Translations under genes and position numbers: made by a program
DNA from: Aquila chrysaetos chrysaetos
Taxonomy: Eukaryota; Chordata; Aves; Accipitriformes; Accipitridae
DNA length: 64,000 bases
Direction: 5' to 3'
Assembly: GCF_900496995.4 (NCBI RefSeq)
Contig: NC_044027.1
Coordinates: 15,896,743 to 15,960,742, forward strand
Notes under the pieces: generated by a model
Told to the model about the DNA's origin: nothing
The model's input: only the letters and a program-made list of their open reading frames with translations
Databases searched by the model: none
In this document: positions 48,427 through 60,647 of the stretch, in pieces
Layout of the letters: every line of letters starts with the position of its first letter
Numbering within the stretch: position 1 is the stretch's first letter

Positions 48427-51400
48427 GAGTCTGGCTGCGGCGCTGCTGACCCTCCCGACTTTTTACCTTCGGGTCCATGACTTATGCTGTTTCTCCTTTC
48501 AAGTCTTGGCTCCAGGAATCACGTTGAGTGCCGAAGAATTTCAGTTTTCATTAAAATAAAAAGGTCATCCCATGAGCACTAAAACTACTTGTGTTGTTTC
48601 CTATGGTTTTGTGTCTCCAGACGGTCTTTGGTGCCTAAAAATGTGTGAATTGAGAATGAAAATGTTTTTGTGGTTAAAGTGTTTGTAAGAAGCATCTCCC
48701 ACGTGGATTTTCTGGTGTCTAATAATACAAGAACTCATGCTACAGATGTTTGGGGGCACTTACAAGATTCTTTTTCTCCTCTCAAGCATCCTGTTTCATC
48801 ATATCTACACAGACTTAATTATCCATGTGCCCTCAGACAAATTTGTGTGAAGCAGGCCAGCAGGTTCAGAATTTATTTGGGGAAAGGACACAGGCAGACA
48901 GATACCATGACAGCATTAGCCTTATTTTGGTAAGAAATCAGATTTTAAGAATCTTCTGCCCCCCTAATTGCAGGGAAAACAGCTAGAAAACATGACCTGA
49001 GCTTTTGCAGGAGGGTCAGGGACCAGACAGCGAGTGAAACAAGCTGCTCCCTAAGGGTCTCATCCAGCTTCAGCGAGACTTTCTGCAGCAGTGAGGCAGC
49101 ATCCTGCCCCCGACGAGCTTCTCGAGCTCACCTGTGCTTCGATGAACACGGAAAGCATCGGCTGATTAATCCATTCCTGAGCAGCCAGCATTATTACAGG
49201 TCAATTTTCTTTAATCTCAGCCGTGAACATTATATACGTATCAACGGTGAATTACCCATTGCTATTTGTGCCACGCCGGTAAGGAGCAGTGTCAGTGTTT
49301 CCATTACACGTGGGCGCGTAACCCAGCAGCACGCAGGTGCAATGCCAGCCGGGGCACGCACCGAGTCAACTTTTTGTGAAAGCCAAATCCCTGGAGAGCT
49401 TCCCTTTCCCCCCTTTCTCGCCCCAGGCCCCGGCAGAGGTTCACCACCTTTTGCAAAGCTCTTTTCCAGAGCAGGCTCGCAGCAAGGGAGCTGGGGCAGT
49501 GGGTCCGTTCAGCAATCGAGGGCCCCTGGAAATCGAGGTTTGTTGTAGGTCTCGGATGGAATCTGGTGCCATGCTGCGACTGGCTGGACTGTCAGCAGCA
49601 GACAGGTCTCCGACACTCAGAGACAGGGCCCTGCCTTGTGCTGACCCCAAAATAACTGGGGATGGATGGGCAGGGCCAGATCCCCGCAGGGGCAAGGGCT
49701 GTGGGTGCAGAGGCACGGAGCCCTGCGCAGTGGGAAAAGGTGGAGCTGCACCCCTGTAGCTTGTCCGCCTCTTCCCCTGCGTTTCCCCCGTCCCTCCGCC
49801 AAACAGAAAGGGAAATCCGGGATTTTCAGCTGCTTTTGGTTCCCTCTTGCTCCACGCACAGCAGGGCGGGAAGGGATTAGTCTCCATTTCCTGGCTCCAG
49901 CCAGCTCCAGGGCTGTCCAGGCGGGACCCCCCCGGTCAGGGGCTCCCCGACCCACGACCGCGACGCTGCCGGACCCTGCATCGCTGCAACAGCTGTCTCC
50001 ATCCCGCCTCCCCCAGTCCTCGGCACATCTCCCCAGAGCCCCCAGAAGTGCCTCCCAGCTGCTCTGGTCGGTCAGCCCGGGGTCTGGCCCTACAGACCAC
50101 ATTTCCCCTCCTTCCTCACTTGGTTGCAGTTTCTAACTTGTACGTAAGTTTCCAGCATGGGAAGTAGAAGTGCTGCGGAGGGCACTATGATGAAAGAAAA
50201 ACCCCAGGCTCTTAGAGCAATGCACATAGGAGCCTAAAGGGAGAAGAAAAGGATGAGCAGAAAGGGGTTATTTTTAACGGGGGCGGTTTGGGTGCTATTT
50301 CCTGGCAGGCAGGCAAGCAAGCCCCCTCATTTCGGGCCACCAGCATTACCGGGGGTAGTGTTGCTCTGCATTTGTTTCCCTGTTGCCAACATCACAGCCA
50401 GACACTACCAAGATTGTCACACAGCTCATCCCAAACATCTCCTCAGTATCTCCAAGTCAAGGGCCCGATCCTGCCAGCTCTCCTCTGGAGCTCACAGCAC
50501 CCAGCCCCAAACTAAATAGGCAGATGGCAGCCATCAGCGGGACGGAATCGGGGATTCCCCACTCCCGGGCTGCAAGAGGGAGCAAAGACCCGAGGTGTCC
50601 AGCTGCCGAGTGCTGCAGCAGCCCCAGCACACCCGGGAAAAACCTCAGCACAAGCCCAGAGAAGCCGGGAGAGGAGCGAGGACAGAGGAGATGCCTGCAT
50701 GAGTCTGCACATAGATGACAAGAAAATCAACAAATCAGCCTTTGGATGTAAACAGCCCTTAGGGTTAATAAAGTCAAGACTTCACTTTAAGACAGAGGAA
50801 ATTTCTTACCATAGAGGCACAGAGGAAGACGAGCACCTGAGATGCTGCTCACGGCCAGCATTTGCATGGAGGTAATGCCCGAAAGCCTCAGCTGCGGACC
50901 ACAATACCAGGGTGCACACTGCCGGGCCAGCAACATACTCCTCTCTCCAGACACCGTACGTGATGCCACACACATGACGCCAGGAGTTAAAAATACCAAA
51001 TATCACAAGTTCTGCCCAAACCGAACCACCAGCCTGCCTGGCCTGTACATTACGGCATTGTCATATGACAGCAAACGGCTCCTCCACCAGGCAGGAGGAT
51101 CTGGTGAGAGCCATCTCCTCAGGGCAAGATGGAGCCAATCCTTTCAGCAATGTTAATACTAAAACAACGCAGTTAAAGCACTCCAGGTTCACAACAGACA
51201 GAGCCGAGACTGAGCTGCATCTGGCTGTCCTCCGTTACTTGGGCTGTAACGTTTTACCACCTCACAAGCACGTCGCACTGAAACCAAAAGATTCTATTTG
51301 CATCAAAATGGCACTCCATAGCCAGCACAGCGGCCAAATCAAGCTGTTTCAGGACAGGGCTCCTGGCAGGGTAGTTCCTTAGCATTATTTGAAGCTCACG

Positions 51401-54400
51401 TGGCTAAATTCAGCCCTCTCTGAACACAGCAGCAGTGCCTATCTGCGCTTAGCAATGCTTAAACAAAAGAAAATTACTGTCTAATGCATAGGGACACTAG
51501 TGTACAGCGAGGGTCAGGGGATCCACCAAAGCCATGTGTTGGCTTTGGAGAGGTGCTGAGAGCCCGAGGCACGTCGGTGCTTGTCGAGGAGGAGCCATAC
51601 AGTGACTGTGTGCCGACGCGAGGACGTTTCAGCAACGCCACGGACCACAAAAGCGGAGCTTATGTCAACAAGAAGCGGTGCCACCCGCGTCTGTGGTGGC
51701 AGCCACATCTGAAGGCAAGGTCCAGCTCAAGGCATTTAATGGCGCGTCAAGCACACACAGGGCACACCTCTGCTTCAGTATTGCCACTGTCGGCTGTCTC
51801 AGCTGCTGCACGGCCCCAGGGCTCGCTGTTTGCTGCCAAAACATGGGGTAAATAAATAGGGCCAGCTCTGATGGAGTCCCTGGATGGGAGATGCGCAGGG
51901 CTACACCCATGCTCTGCTGTCACATTTGTGGCTGTGAATGGGGTGAAACCTCCGTTTCCCCCGTGTTTGCAGCTGGCATACTCCAAATCAAGTGGCTGTA
52001 TTGATGACAGCCTCGTCCCTGGGCCAGCCTCATCGCAGGACGCAGCATGGGAAGCCATGCAGAGGAGGGATGGGGCTGCAGCGGCAGGCAGGACACCCCC
52101 ACACCTACTGACTCATGATCTCTGCTTAGGGAGGGCAGGATAGCCAGGGCCGAAGTGCCCCTGTGCTCTTGCAAAGACCCCAAGCAGGCACTGAGCAACC
52201 CGCCTTTGATTGCCCGTAATGTGCCAAACCAGTCAGTAAACTGGATTTGCCGTATTTGAGGACGCGTGGGCACCTAGCAGCACTGGCAGCCCTCACGGCA
52301 CGCTCCTGCAACAGCTGCTTCTGCAGGCGCTGCTCCGAGCCCCGACGCAAAGTGACAGATGACAGCAAATTGTATTGACGGGCCCTTATTGAATCAAACC
52401 GTCAGGAGGCAGCTGCTCTGCGGCCCGCTGCCGATCTGCCGTCCATTGGGGTGCCCAGCCCCGGGGTGCAGGGATGGAGCCAACTACCGCCAGCAGCATG
52501 TGGGCACCAGGACCCGACTGTGCATCTGCCTCGGCAGTGCCCGGAGCCACGAAAAATGCTCTGCCAAGTTTGAGGGTCCCCACAGTATCATCAGGATGAA
52601 ACATGAGAGCAGAGAGTGAGAAAGCTGAAAGCACAGAGAAGAGATCCCATTTCACTTGAGAAAGGCACAGTGCAAGAGGCAGAGCCTGTACCTCTCGGAG
52701 ATACAGGTCTACAGAGTAAAAGCTGCAAGAGGAGCAAGCTCTCCCATTGCCCTCAGATTTCAGACAGAGTAGCTGGTGCTAAAGCATGGTAAGGAAGAGC
52801 AAAGCAACAGAGAAACGCTCTAGATGTCACCTTGAACATCAGTTCACATCCTTAGCTAGAGACAGGTTGCAATGCCACCAAAATCAGTGGCTTTGCCTTG
52901 ATTTACACCAGTAGAAGATGTGGCACACAGCATTTTACCTAATTTTCTTCGCAGTTTCTGCTCCACAGCTAGCTCTAGCAAGCACAGATCCAGCCAGGCC
53001 ACTTATAAAAATATATTTAAGCAGATCGATTGAACAGTTACTAGAAACATCAGCTCCTTCTGCACTTGCAATACATGGAGAATTAGCATTGTTTTAATTG
53101 CACCAGCAACGCCATTGGGGCAGCAGTGAGAGTTGGTCGGGTGATTACTGTCTCTACAGCAGGGGAGCACCAGAGAGCACCCAGCACCCAGGCACATGTA
53201 AGGCAGCTGCCCAGAGATGCCACTGGTGTGACCCAGCTTAACGTGCCAGCTACGCATGGGTCAAGCACGGATGCTTTGCAAGTACCACCCATCTCAAAAA
53301 TCTGCAAATAGGACGTCCCAAAAGCGATCACGTTTGGGCTGCAATGACAAACCCTCGGGCAGGATGAGCCCCCGAGGCAGGCTGTACCCCAGGGAGCTGC
53401 ATCAGACACTGGTCAAGGCTCCAGAGGTCTGCGTTTTCATTTCATTTTGGCAAGCCTTGTCTGCCTGGCTGCATCAACACAGTCCTGCTAACTGCTTATT
53501 TAAAGTGTAACCCTGATATTACTGGCCCAGCACTCTCATGGCTGTATTCCACTTGTTTATTCAGTCGATGAACACAGGCGCATGGGGAGGTGAAGACTCT
53601 GCACGCTTTAGTACCAGTGAACCAAATGTAGCAGCAAGCGGTGACCCTTTTCCCCATTCCTTTAAGCCAGTGTAAACGCTCAGCTATCACACCAACCATT
53701 CCCCCTCTGAAGACTCACCAAGGGCTGGAAACAGGGACTGCCGCCACCCCAAAAACTCCTGGGACAGCCACTCGCAAAGACATTGCCTCTGCCATCAGCC
53801 AGCCCAAGGCGTATACAAGAGCGGTCACTGCCTCGCACATTCACATTCGCAGCTCAGGGGGGTTTTGCTGGCTCACAGGGCAGTGGTTAGATACCCTCCC
53901 CCAGGACTGATAAAACCAGTAGAGGTACAGATGCGGCAGAGGGGTTACACACGCTGCCGCGGGCAGCTGCGGCAGCACCCCATAGCACTACTGCAAGAGC
54001 CACGGACAGGCTTGAAGCTGCCCCGTACACGCGCACAAGGCATTGGATGGGCTCAGCCCTCAGCCTTGCTGGGGCAATTCCCAGAAACCCCAAGACTTTA
54101 CACCATCCTTCTGAATTTCTGCCTTTACAGATGAGAATTCAGCCTGGGAGACTTTTTCCATAGTTTCTAGTTTTCTCCAAAGAAACCGAGTGACCATTTA
54201 CCCAAGGGAAAAAGGAGAGTTTGGCCAAGAGCGGGGATGGAGGGATTTGTTGTTTTTAACTGTAATTGTGGTCAGGAAACAGTCCTAGTGCTCACTTTCA
54301 GCTCCTCCCTCTTGATAACATCTACCATACACAGGCAGTGGAAAAGAAAAAGCCTTTGATATAAACATGACAGAGTTTGATTCATTGCGGGGCTCTTTGC

Positions 54401-57204
54401 AGCTATCGCTTCACCCCAACGCTTGGCACATGGCTTCAACCTGTGATCGAGGCAAGCACCAACTCCCGGGCCCCGTTGGGCTCTCGGTTAAAGCCTTTCC
54501 ACCTCGGATGGGCGCAGGCTGGCAGAGCCGCACTGAGGGAGCGGAGGGATGCTGCTGGGGCTGCAGATGTCAAGTGTCTCAGCCCCAGCAGGGCTCAGTT
54601 GCCAGCAAGCGTTCACCAGCAGGACAAAGAGGATTTCACGCCATGCAACCCACCCTGCTCAACAACTCACCCCATGGCCCAAAGACGCCCGCTGCGTCTC
54701 TGCCGCATGTGCAGCCCCCGGGGAGGGAGCTGAGCCCCACCGACCCAGCACAGGGAAAGCATCTACCTCCCAGCCTTGGGGATTCAGCCTCCCAAGCTTG
54801 GTGAGGAAGGTGCATTTCCAGCCCCTTTACAGTGCTATGAACAGGATGGCCGTCATCCCTGCTGTGGGACACAACCCTCGAGTGCCAGACTGAATCCTGA
54901 GGCTGGCTCTGGTGCCTGTTGACTAAGCAGATCCTTTCACCCCTTGGTGCATAGGAAGCAACACCATTCTCACCCACTCCTGCAAAGATTAATTAGTTGC
55001 CATTTACACAGCACTCCAAGGTGATACCGGTGCTGCAGACAGGTACAATGAAGCTGGAAATTAGTAGCTCGTTACTGCTGATCTGAAAGTTTTTCTTCTA
55101 CGTGCCAGAGGACATTTCACCCAAGGTACCTGGGTTGCGGTCAGCTAAAACACTTAAAGCTCAACTGAACGAGCTCTCAAATGCAGCAGGGAATAAGCCT
55201 GTGCTACAGCAAACCTGGGAACTAATCCTTTGTTCCCATCTCCAGCTCCTCTGAGCCTGGCTTTAAGGTCAAGCCAAGCTTTTATCTTCTCCTGTATTCC
55301 AGTATGCTGGGAAAAAAATAATATTAGAGGAATAAATTAGCATGTGAAATGTAATTTAACTAATTAGCCCACTGGAGTGGAAAATATTTGCTAACCACTT
55401 TGAAGTCAAACCTACTGCACTTATTAGGACGTCACAGAGGAGAAAGGAAGGAGGCAAAGACAGGGAGACCACGAGGACAGGCTCCGGAGGACGCAAGTGC
55501 CTAAGCAGGACACTGAGAATTTCACCCGATCATTTCTCTTTTCTTATTACTCTGCAGAACTGCATTAAGTGTCCAACTCAGACACAGCCGTGCTGGAAGA
55601 GACCAAAGGCGGTGCTGCACTCCCCTCTGACTTGTCATTTACTGGACATTGCAACAAGGGGGTATTTCCCAGGGATTTTCACCGTCACACAGGGCTGGGT
55701 CAGCTGCATGGTATTAGCCTGGGATGCCCTGGTATGCACAACCATGAGCGGATCAACTCACCAGACAGGAGGGATGCACTGGGACTGTGCAAGATGGGCC
55801 TGGGCAGCAGGACCCCACCACCGTGGGATATCGGCTCACTGGTCCCCCAAAGCCTTGCAGCTCCCACTTGCAGGGAGCGGATATTGCCAATTAAGCTGAC
55901 AAAACAGTGTGCCATAAAGCTCCATCATATTAGGGAACTGCCCGAGATGCCACAAAAAGCCGTTATATCACTTGCAACAGTTTGTTCATTGATTTCCCCA
56001 TTTCCCAGATATAGAAACTGTTGCTCTTTTATTAGCAAAGCTTTGGAAATCCCTACCCATAATAGCAAGAGAGGCACCCTGGGAAATTTTGCAACTGCTG
56101 TGGCTGAATTATGAAAGGGAGGGATTGACAGCCCCATCGAAAGCTAGCAAGGGAGACAGAAACGAGAGTGTCCTCTGCCCGACACGTACCACCATGTTGG
56201 GGGTAGCCTGGGGGGAGATGAGGATGTTCCCCTTCCAGCTGACCACCCACTGAACATGGGCACGAGCAGCTCACGTCTCTCCATCACCTCCAACGGTGTA
56301 CTGCCTGCTGGTGAAACACTCCCCAAAGGAGCTCCGCTCCGTGCTGGGGCAGAGCAGTTTTCCTGGAAAACCGGAGTATGAGATGTTGACTCAGAGTTGT
56401 TGTCCTGGGAGAACAGGCATGAGCCAGGGACTCATGTCTTTGTGGGGTGTCCTGATCTGGGCTTTGCCTAGCTCTCTTGCTCCTTTTTGAGGCCAAAGCC
56501 CTGCTCCCCTGGGAACCCAGCCTGGAAGGAGTCAGTTGTGTGTTCAGTGAATGGATTTGCAGCACAAGGGAAGCCCACTTTCCAAGCCAGGCCTTCCCAC
56601 AGCTATGGTCCAACTGGCGATGGAGACAGACGGACAGGATCCTGCAGGAGAGCTCCGCTGAGGTTATTTCCACACCATGCCTTGCATGTGTGGGAGGTCC
56701 AGGCCAGCAGGATTTGTCCTCCGGGGAGGGTAGAGACCCGACAACAACCTGGGCATGCCAGGTCTCAGCAGGAGCACACACAATGGTGACCAGATGCTCT
56801 CGTGGCTACATCAAAGCAGGTGCCAATGGGATTCGGGGGCACAGCAGAGCACAGCTCTGCTCCCACGGCTTTCAGCTTTGCCTCGCGCCTCCTGCCCAGG
56901 TCTCTGGTGCCGCTGTGCCCTCCTCCTCCCCCCGCAACACCCCCATTCCTCACGGTCACATCCCAGCTCCTCTGCCTCTTCCTCTGCCACTCCGTCCCTT
57001 TGCTGCCACAGAAGCCTGCATAGCAACTGCCACTCAGGGAGATGGAAAATACTCGTCCGACTCCCCACCCACAAAACCAAACAGGGTCCTGATTAGAGGA
57101 AGGTTTCTGAGCGCTCTGGGAGCACGGCTGGCTCCAACGTGGAGCACGGCACACAAGCGCAAGGCAGCACATGGCACTGCTCCTCTGGCAGTGGTACCAG
57201 CCAT

Positions 57205-57231
57205 GGGGAGGGGAGGGGAGGGCAGGGAGGG
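57205..57231 (+). other. G-quadruplex motif
   Basis: Six runs of three or four G are separated by single A or CA (GGGGAGGGGAGGGGAGGG, then CAGGGAGGG). It satisfies the four-run rule several times over. It lies about 3 kb from the candidate distal RALGDS exon. Confidence 0.8.
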
Positions 57232-60200
57232 CTCCCCGCAGGGGCTGCAGGGTGTTTCGGGAAGGTGGGAGCTCGCTGATGGGGCACGATGCTCCTTTTG
57301 CAAAGGGCAGGGAGAGTTGCAAAGTGCCAACTCAACTGCAGAGGAACACCCGGCACCCCAGAGCACCTTTGCAAAGGGCAGCAGGGCTCAGGGCAGGTGG
57401 GTGATGCAGCCAAGACCCACGGTGCTGGGAAAACCTCTGACTCCCTTCCCATGAAGTTGATTTGTTTTACCCTCTCCCAACCCTGCCTCCAGCAGACCTG
57501 CTTGAACGCTCCCACACTTGCAACGGGTCAGGAAGGCAGCGCTGGGCCAGGGCCAGCCCACTGCGGCGCAGGCAGGGTTTGACCGCTTGTTAGCACGTTC
57601 CCTGGCTGAATCAATTTCTGGACCCTCATCTCTTAGTAGAGCTTCCTTTGGGTGCGAGCATCCAAAGGTCCCAATGTAACACAGCTCCTAAACTTTTCCC
57701 AACCTGCTTGTGCCAACTCCAAGAAGAAAGGCAATTCATGAGCCTGAAAGTCCTGAAATAGAAGGGGAAATGCCAACACGGCTCCCTCCACCATGCCCAC
57801 GCAGACTGGCAGAAGCCACCACAGCGAAATGAGCATGTACCCGCACACGGGTGGGTGTGAGACACCAAACCCTGCCTGGCTGGAGATAATCTTTCAGCTG
57901 TGAAAGAGGAGTTTCCCCATTGCTCCACAGACAGAAATGCCGCTCGGGACTTCCCCGCTGGCATTTCCCCACCGGTCCGTGCTTTGCAGCAAAGGGAGGT
58001 ACCAGCTCCGTGGGGGCACGGGAGCCGCTACGCCCCCGCTTTCCAGGAATGGAAAACGGAGCGAGCATCCTCAGTCTCGAAGCAGTGGTACGTGAGCACA
58101 GAGAGGCAGAGTGGTCCCTAATCTGCCTCCTGCTCACAGGCGCTGCCAGCCAATGCTCGCTCCTGGGGGTCTCATCCTGCTCTGCCCAATGCAGGAGAGG
58201 GCAGGGGATGGAAGCACCAGCAGAGCCCTGAGCTGGGATAGGTGATCACAGTGATGAAACGCACAAGGTGCACATGCAGAGCCTCAATTTAAGTGGAAAT
58301 GGGGATGCTGGAGACCAAGCTCCCAGCCTGACCTCGTGGCAGTTTGAGTTTCCACAGGAAAGCGCTAACCCTTTCTGTACTGCACAACGGAGCTAACGCC
58401 CCAGTGATGACCCGAGGGCTGGCGATGCCCCGATGTGCCAGATTACTGACCAGTACCTCACCGTGACACAACTCCCAGGACTGGCTGTGACCCAGCAGCT
58501 GCCAAAGGGTTAGCAGGAATTGTTAAAGACCCAACCAACCAAAAAAAAAAACTAAACACCAAACCTCTAACACAGTACACAACCCCCTTAAAAATTATTT
58601 TTCTTTTCTGCAATAAAACCAGGAATAAGATTAGCAAGCAGAGGTCATTTCCAAGTAACCCAGGCCAGGACATCCCCCGTGCCTGGTGCCAGCCACTGCC
58701 CAGATGAGCACAGGTCTCCAGTTCAGGCTTCCCCCTCTGCAGGGAAGGAAGCCTCCACCTGTGTCGGGCAAACCCTGAGGATCCCCTGCGCTGCAGCACG
58801 GGGCCGCAGGGAAATCCAGCACCAGATTGCACTACTGAGTAGGAATGGATATCACGTAATGTAAGCCTTGAGAAATCTGCTGCTTAAAAAGAAAAAAAAA
58901 AAAAAAAAAAAAAGAATTCAAGCTAAATGAGAATAAAGCATCCAGCCGCTGGTTCACCGGCTATCATCCCATGCTCCAGCCACCTCCCAAAGCCCGGCCG
59001 CCCTCCCTCCTTCCCACGCATGCTGCAGGAGGCACCTGCGCTTTCGGGGCACGGTTCCCACCCCCGGCACACCCCACCAGCTCTGCAGTGGCCATCACAG
59101 GTATCCTCATTAGTGCAGCACCACAGCAGATCCTGGCAAAGCCCTGGGGAGTTTCTAAATATAGGATGCTCCCCTGCAAGTCCCCTGTCCCTGCAGAGGC
59201 ACTTGCAGGCTGCTGAGCTGGGGCTTCCCACCCCTGCCGAGATCCAACACACCACCCTGCAGGAAAGTCCTCCCTTCTTCCAGGGAAGCGAGCTCGTTTC
59301 TGTACTGTCATTTCACCTCTTTAAACACCCAGATAACGTAGAAGAGAAGGTAACATTAACCGTGACATATCAATTGTTTGCCATCAAGAAAATCCAGATT
59401 TAAGGCTCCTGCAGTGATAGTACAAACACTGAACACACACAGCAAGAACATGGGCTTTCTCTGCTCCAAAATCAAAGGAAGTTTTGCCTCAAATCTTAAC
59501 AGCACCTGGATCACACCCAAAACCCCTAACACATGCAGGACACCAACCGCTCACCACCCACCAGCTCTGGAAAGCATTGCCCCTATTTCGGGTTCTTCAG
59601 TAGCTTTATCACAGGGTCCCTTCTTGCACAGTCAGATTTGTGGTGTATTTCTGTGAGGGGCAGAGTTAAGGTGACAAGAGGAGCCCTCACCAGGAATCCC
59701 CTAACCCGAGCCCATCAGGAAACCTCCGCCTCCGTGCTGCAACCAATGCAAATTTTTGCATCATGGAGCAAACCCTGCACTTGGTTGCAGCTGCAGCACA
59801 GCAGCAGAGCGAGAGGGCAGGATCGATGCCCACACAGATGGCAAGACCAGGCGGGGCAGCCACCAAGGTGTGTGGAGGCAGAGTCAAGCTCTGCAGCCGA
59901 TTGCTGCCTCCCAGGTTTTCACACCCGTCAGCCACCCCAGGGCAGCAGAGTCAGGACACACACAGCAAACACTCCCTTTTGCATTGAGCTACAACACAAT
60001 TCCTTTTCCATATAGGAAGGCTTCCCCTCCCTCCCAAACTACTCCTTTCATTTTGGTGCCCCGGATTTGGCAAGTGCAAGACATGGTCTGCCTCAAAATA
60101 CACCACTTCAGAGAGGAAACAGTCACATCTGGAGGCGGTGCCAGCTCTTGGCATCTTTAACTTCGCCAGAAGTTCACCACCCCCGGATAGCACCGGGGTG

Positions 60201-60286
60201 GGGTCACAGCACCTCTCTGCCCCTTGCACACCCACCCCATCCCTGGAGCCGAAAACGGGCTGGTGGCTCACTTGCCTTCTACTTAC

Positions 60287-60409
60287 ATCATCATCCTGCA
60301 CGCTCAGGGGGATATCCAACATGCACATCTGCACAGGCTGCACCAGAGCCTTCTGCACGTTGAACAAAGGTTTTGCCTCCATCTTCCCAGGGATGGAGGG
60401 GCTGCTCAT
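60287..60409 (-). CDS. RALGDS: Candidate distal alternative first exon of RALGDS
   Basis: This is a minus-strand open segment with ATGs at 60409 (41 codons, starts MSSPSIPGK) and 60382 (32 codons, starts MEAKPLFNVQKALVQ, Kozak AAGATGG). It ends in DIPLSVQDDD directly before GTAAGT, a near-perfect splice donor. The donor follows a complete codon (phase 0), and the RALGDS exon 2 acceptor (22185, [10 protein letters not shown]) is also phase 0, so the two would join in frame. The peptide looks protein-like, not low-complexity. Human RALGDS is known to use several first exons spliced to this same exon 2. I do not recognise the peptide itself, and the link to RALGDS across 38 kb is inference. It could instead be the first exon of an unknown gene. 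No CpG island marks it. Confidence 0.5.
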
Positions 60410-60596
60410 TCTTCTCTCTCTCCTCCGCCGCTCCTCTTGCAGGAGCAGGTCCAGCCCAGGCAGCAAACCAAACTGGAGATCTCTCCCTGCTCAATTTTGT
60501 CAGCGCATCTTGCCAACAGCTGCTGCTTCTGCTGCTCTAAGAGGTCTTATTTCCTTCCTTGCAAATCAAAGGGCTGCGAGGAGCTGCACCAAGAGG

Positions 60597-60647
60597 CTGT
60601 GTGTGCGCGTGTGTGAGCAAGTGCGCCTGTGTGCATGCATGTGTGTA
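60597..60647. repeat. Alternating purine-pyrimidine (GT/GC-rich) tract
   Basis: The stretch is mostly TG and CG dinucleotide steps (TGTGTGTGCGCGTGTGTG and, further on, GTGTGCATGCATGTGTGT). Such tracts are prone to form Z-DNA. It lies about 190-240 bases upstream of the candidate exon start at 60409, where a promoter would be. Confidence 0.75.

Larger units (their letters stand above)
40481..60286. other. 20 kb without a recognised gene, upstream of RALGDS exon 1
   Basis: I found no exon with recognisable protein similarity, no RNA gene and no intact transposon here. If the exon at 60287-60409 belongs to RALGDS, the whole stretch is intronic for that transcript. Contents of note are an A21 run (42529-42549), a T14 run (43177-43190), a MIR-like SINE relic (43646-43783), an AP-1-type hairpin (48400-48426), a G-quadruplex motif (57205-57231) and an A-rich run (58886-58915). 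The longest open frames (47522-48088 minus and 56477-57454 plus) begin with non-ATG codons and match nothing I know. Confidence 0.6.

Noticed and set aside
58886..58915. A-rich run (A5 G A23) as a processed pseudogene tail
   Set aside because: The upstream 300 bases show no coding similarity, and the AATAAA-like string near 58613 is too far from it.
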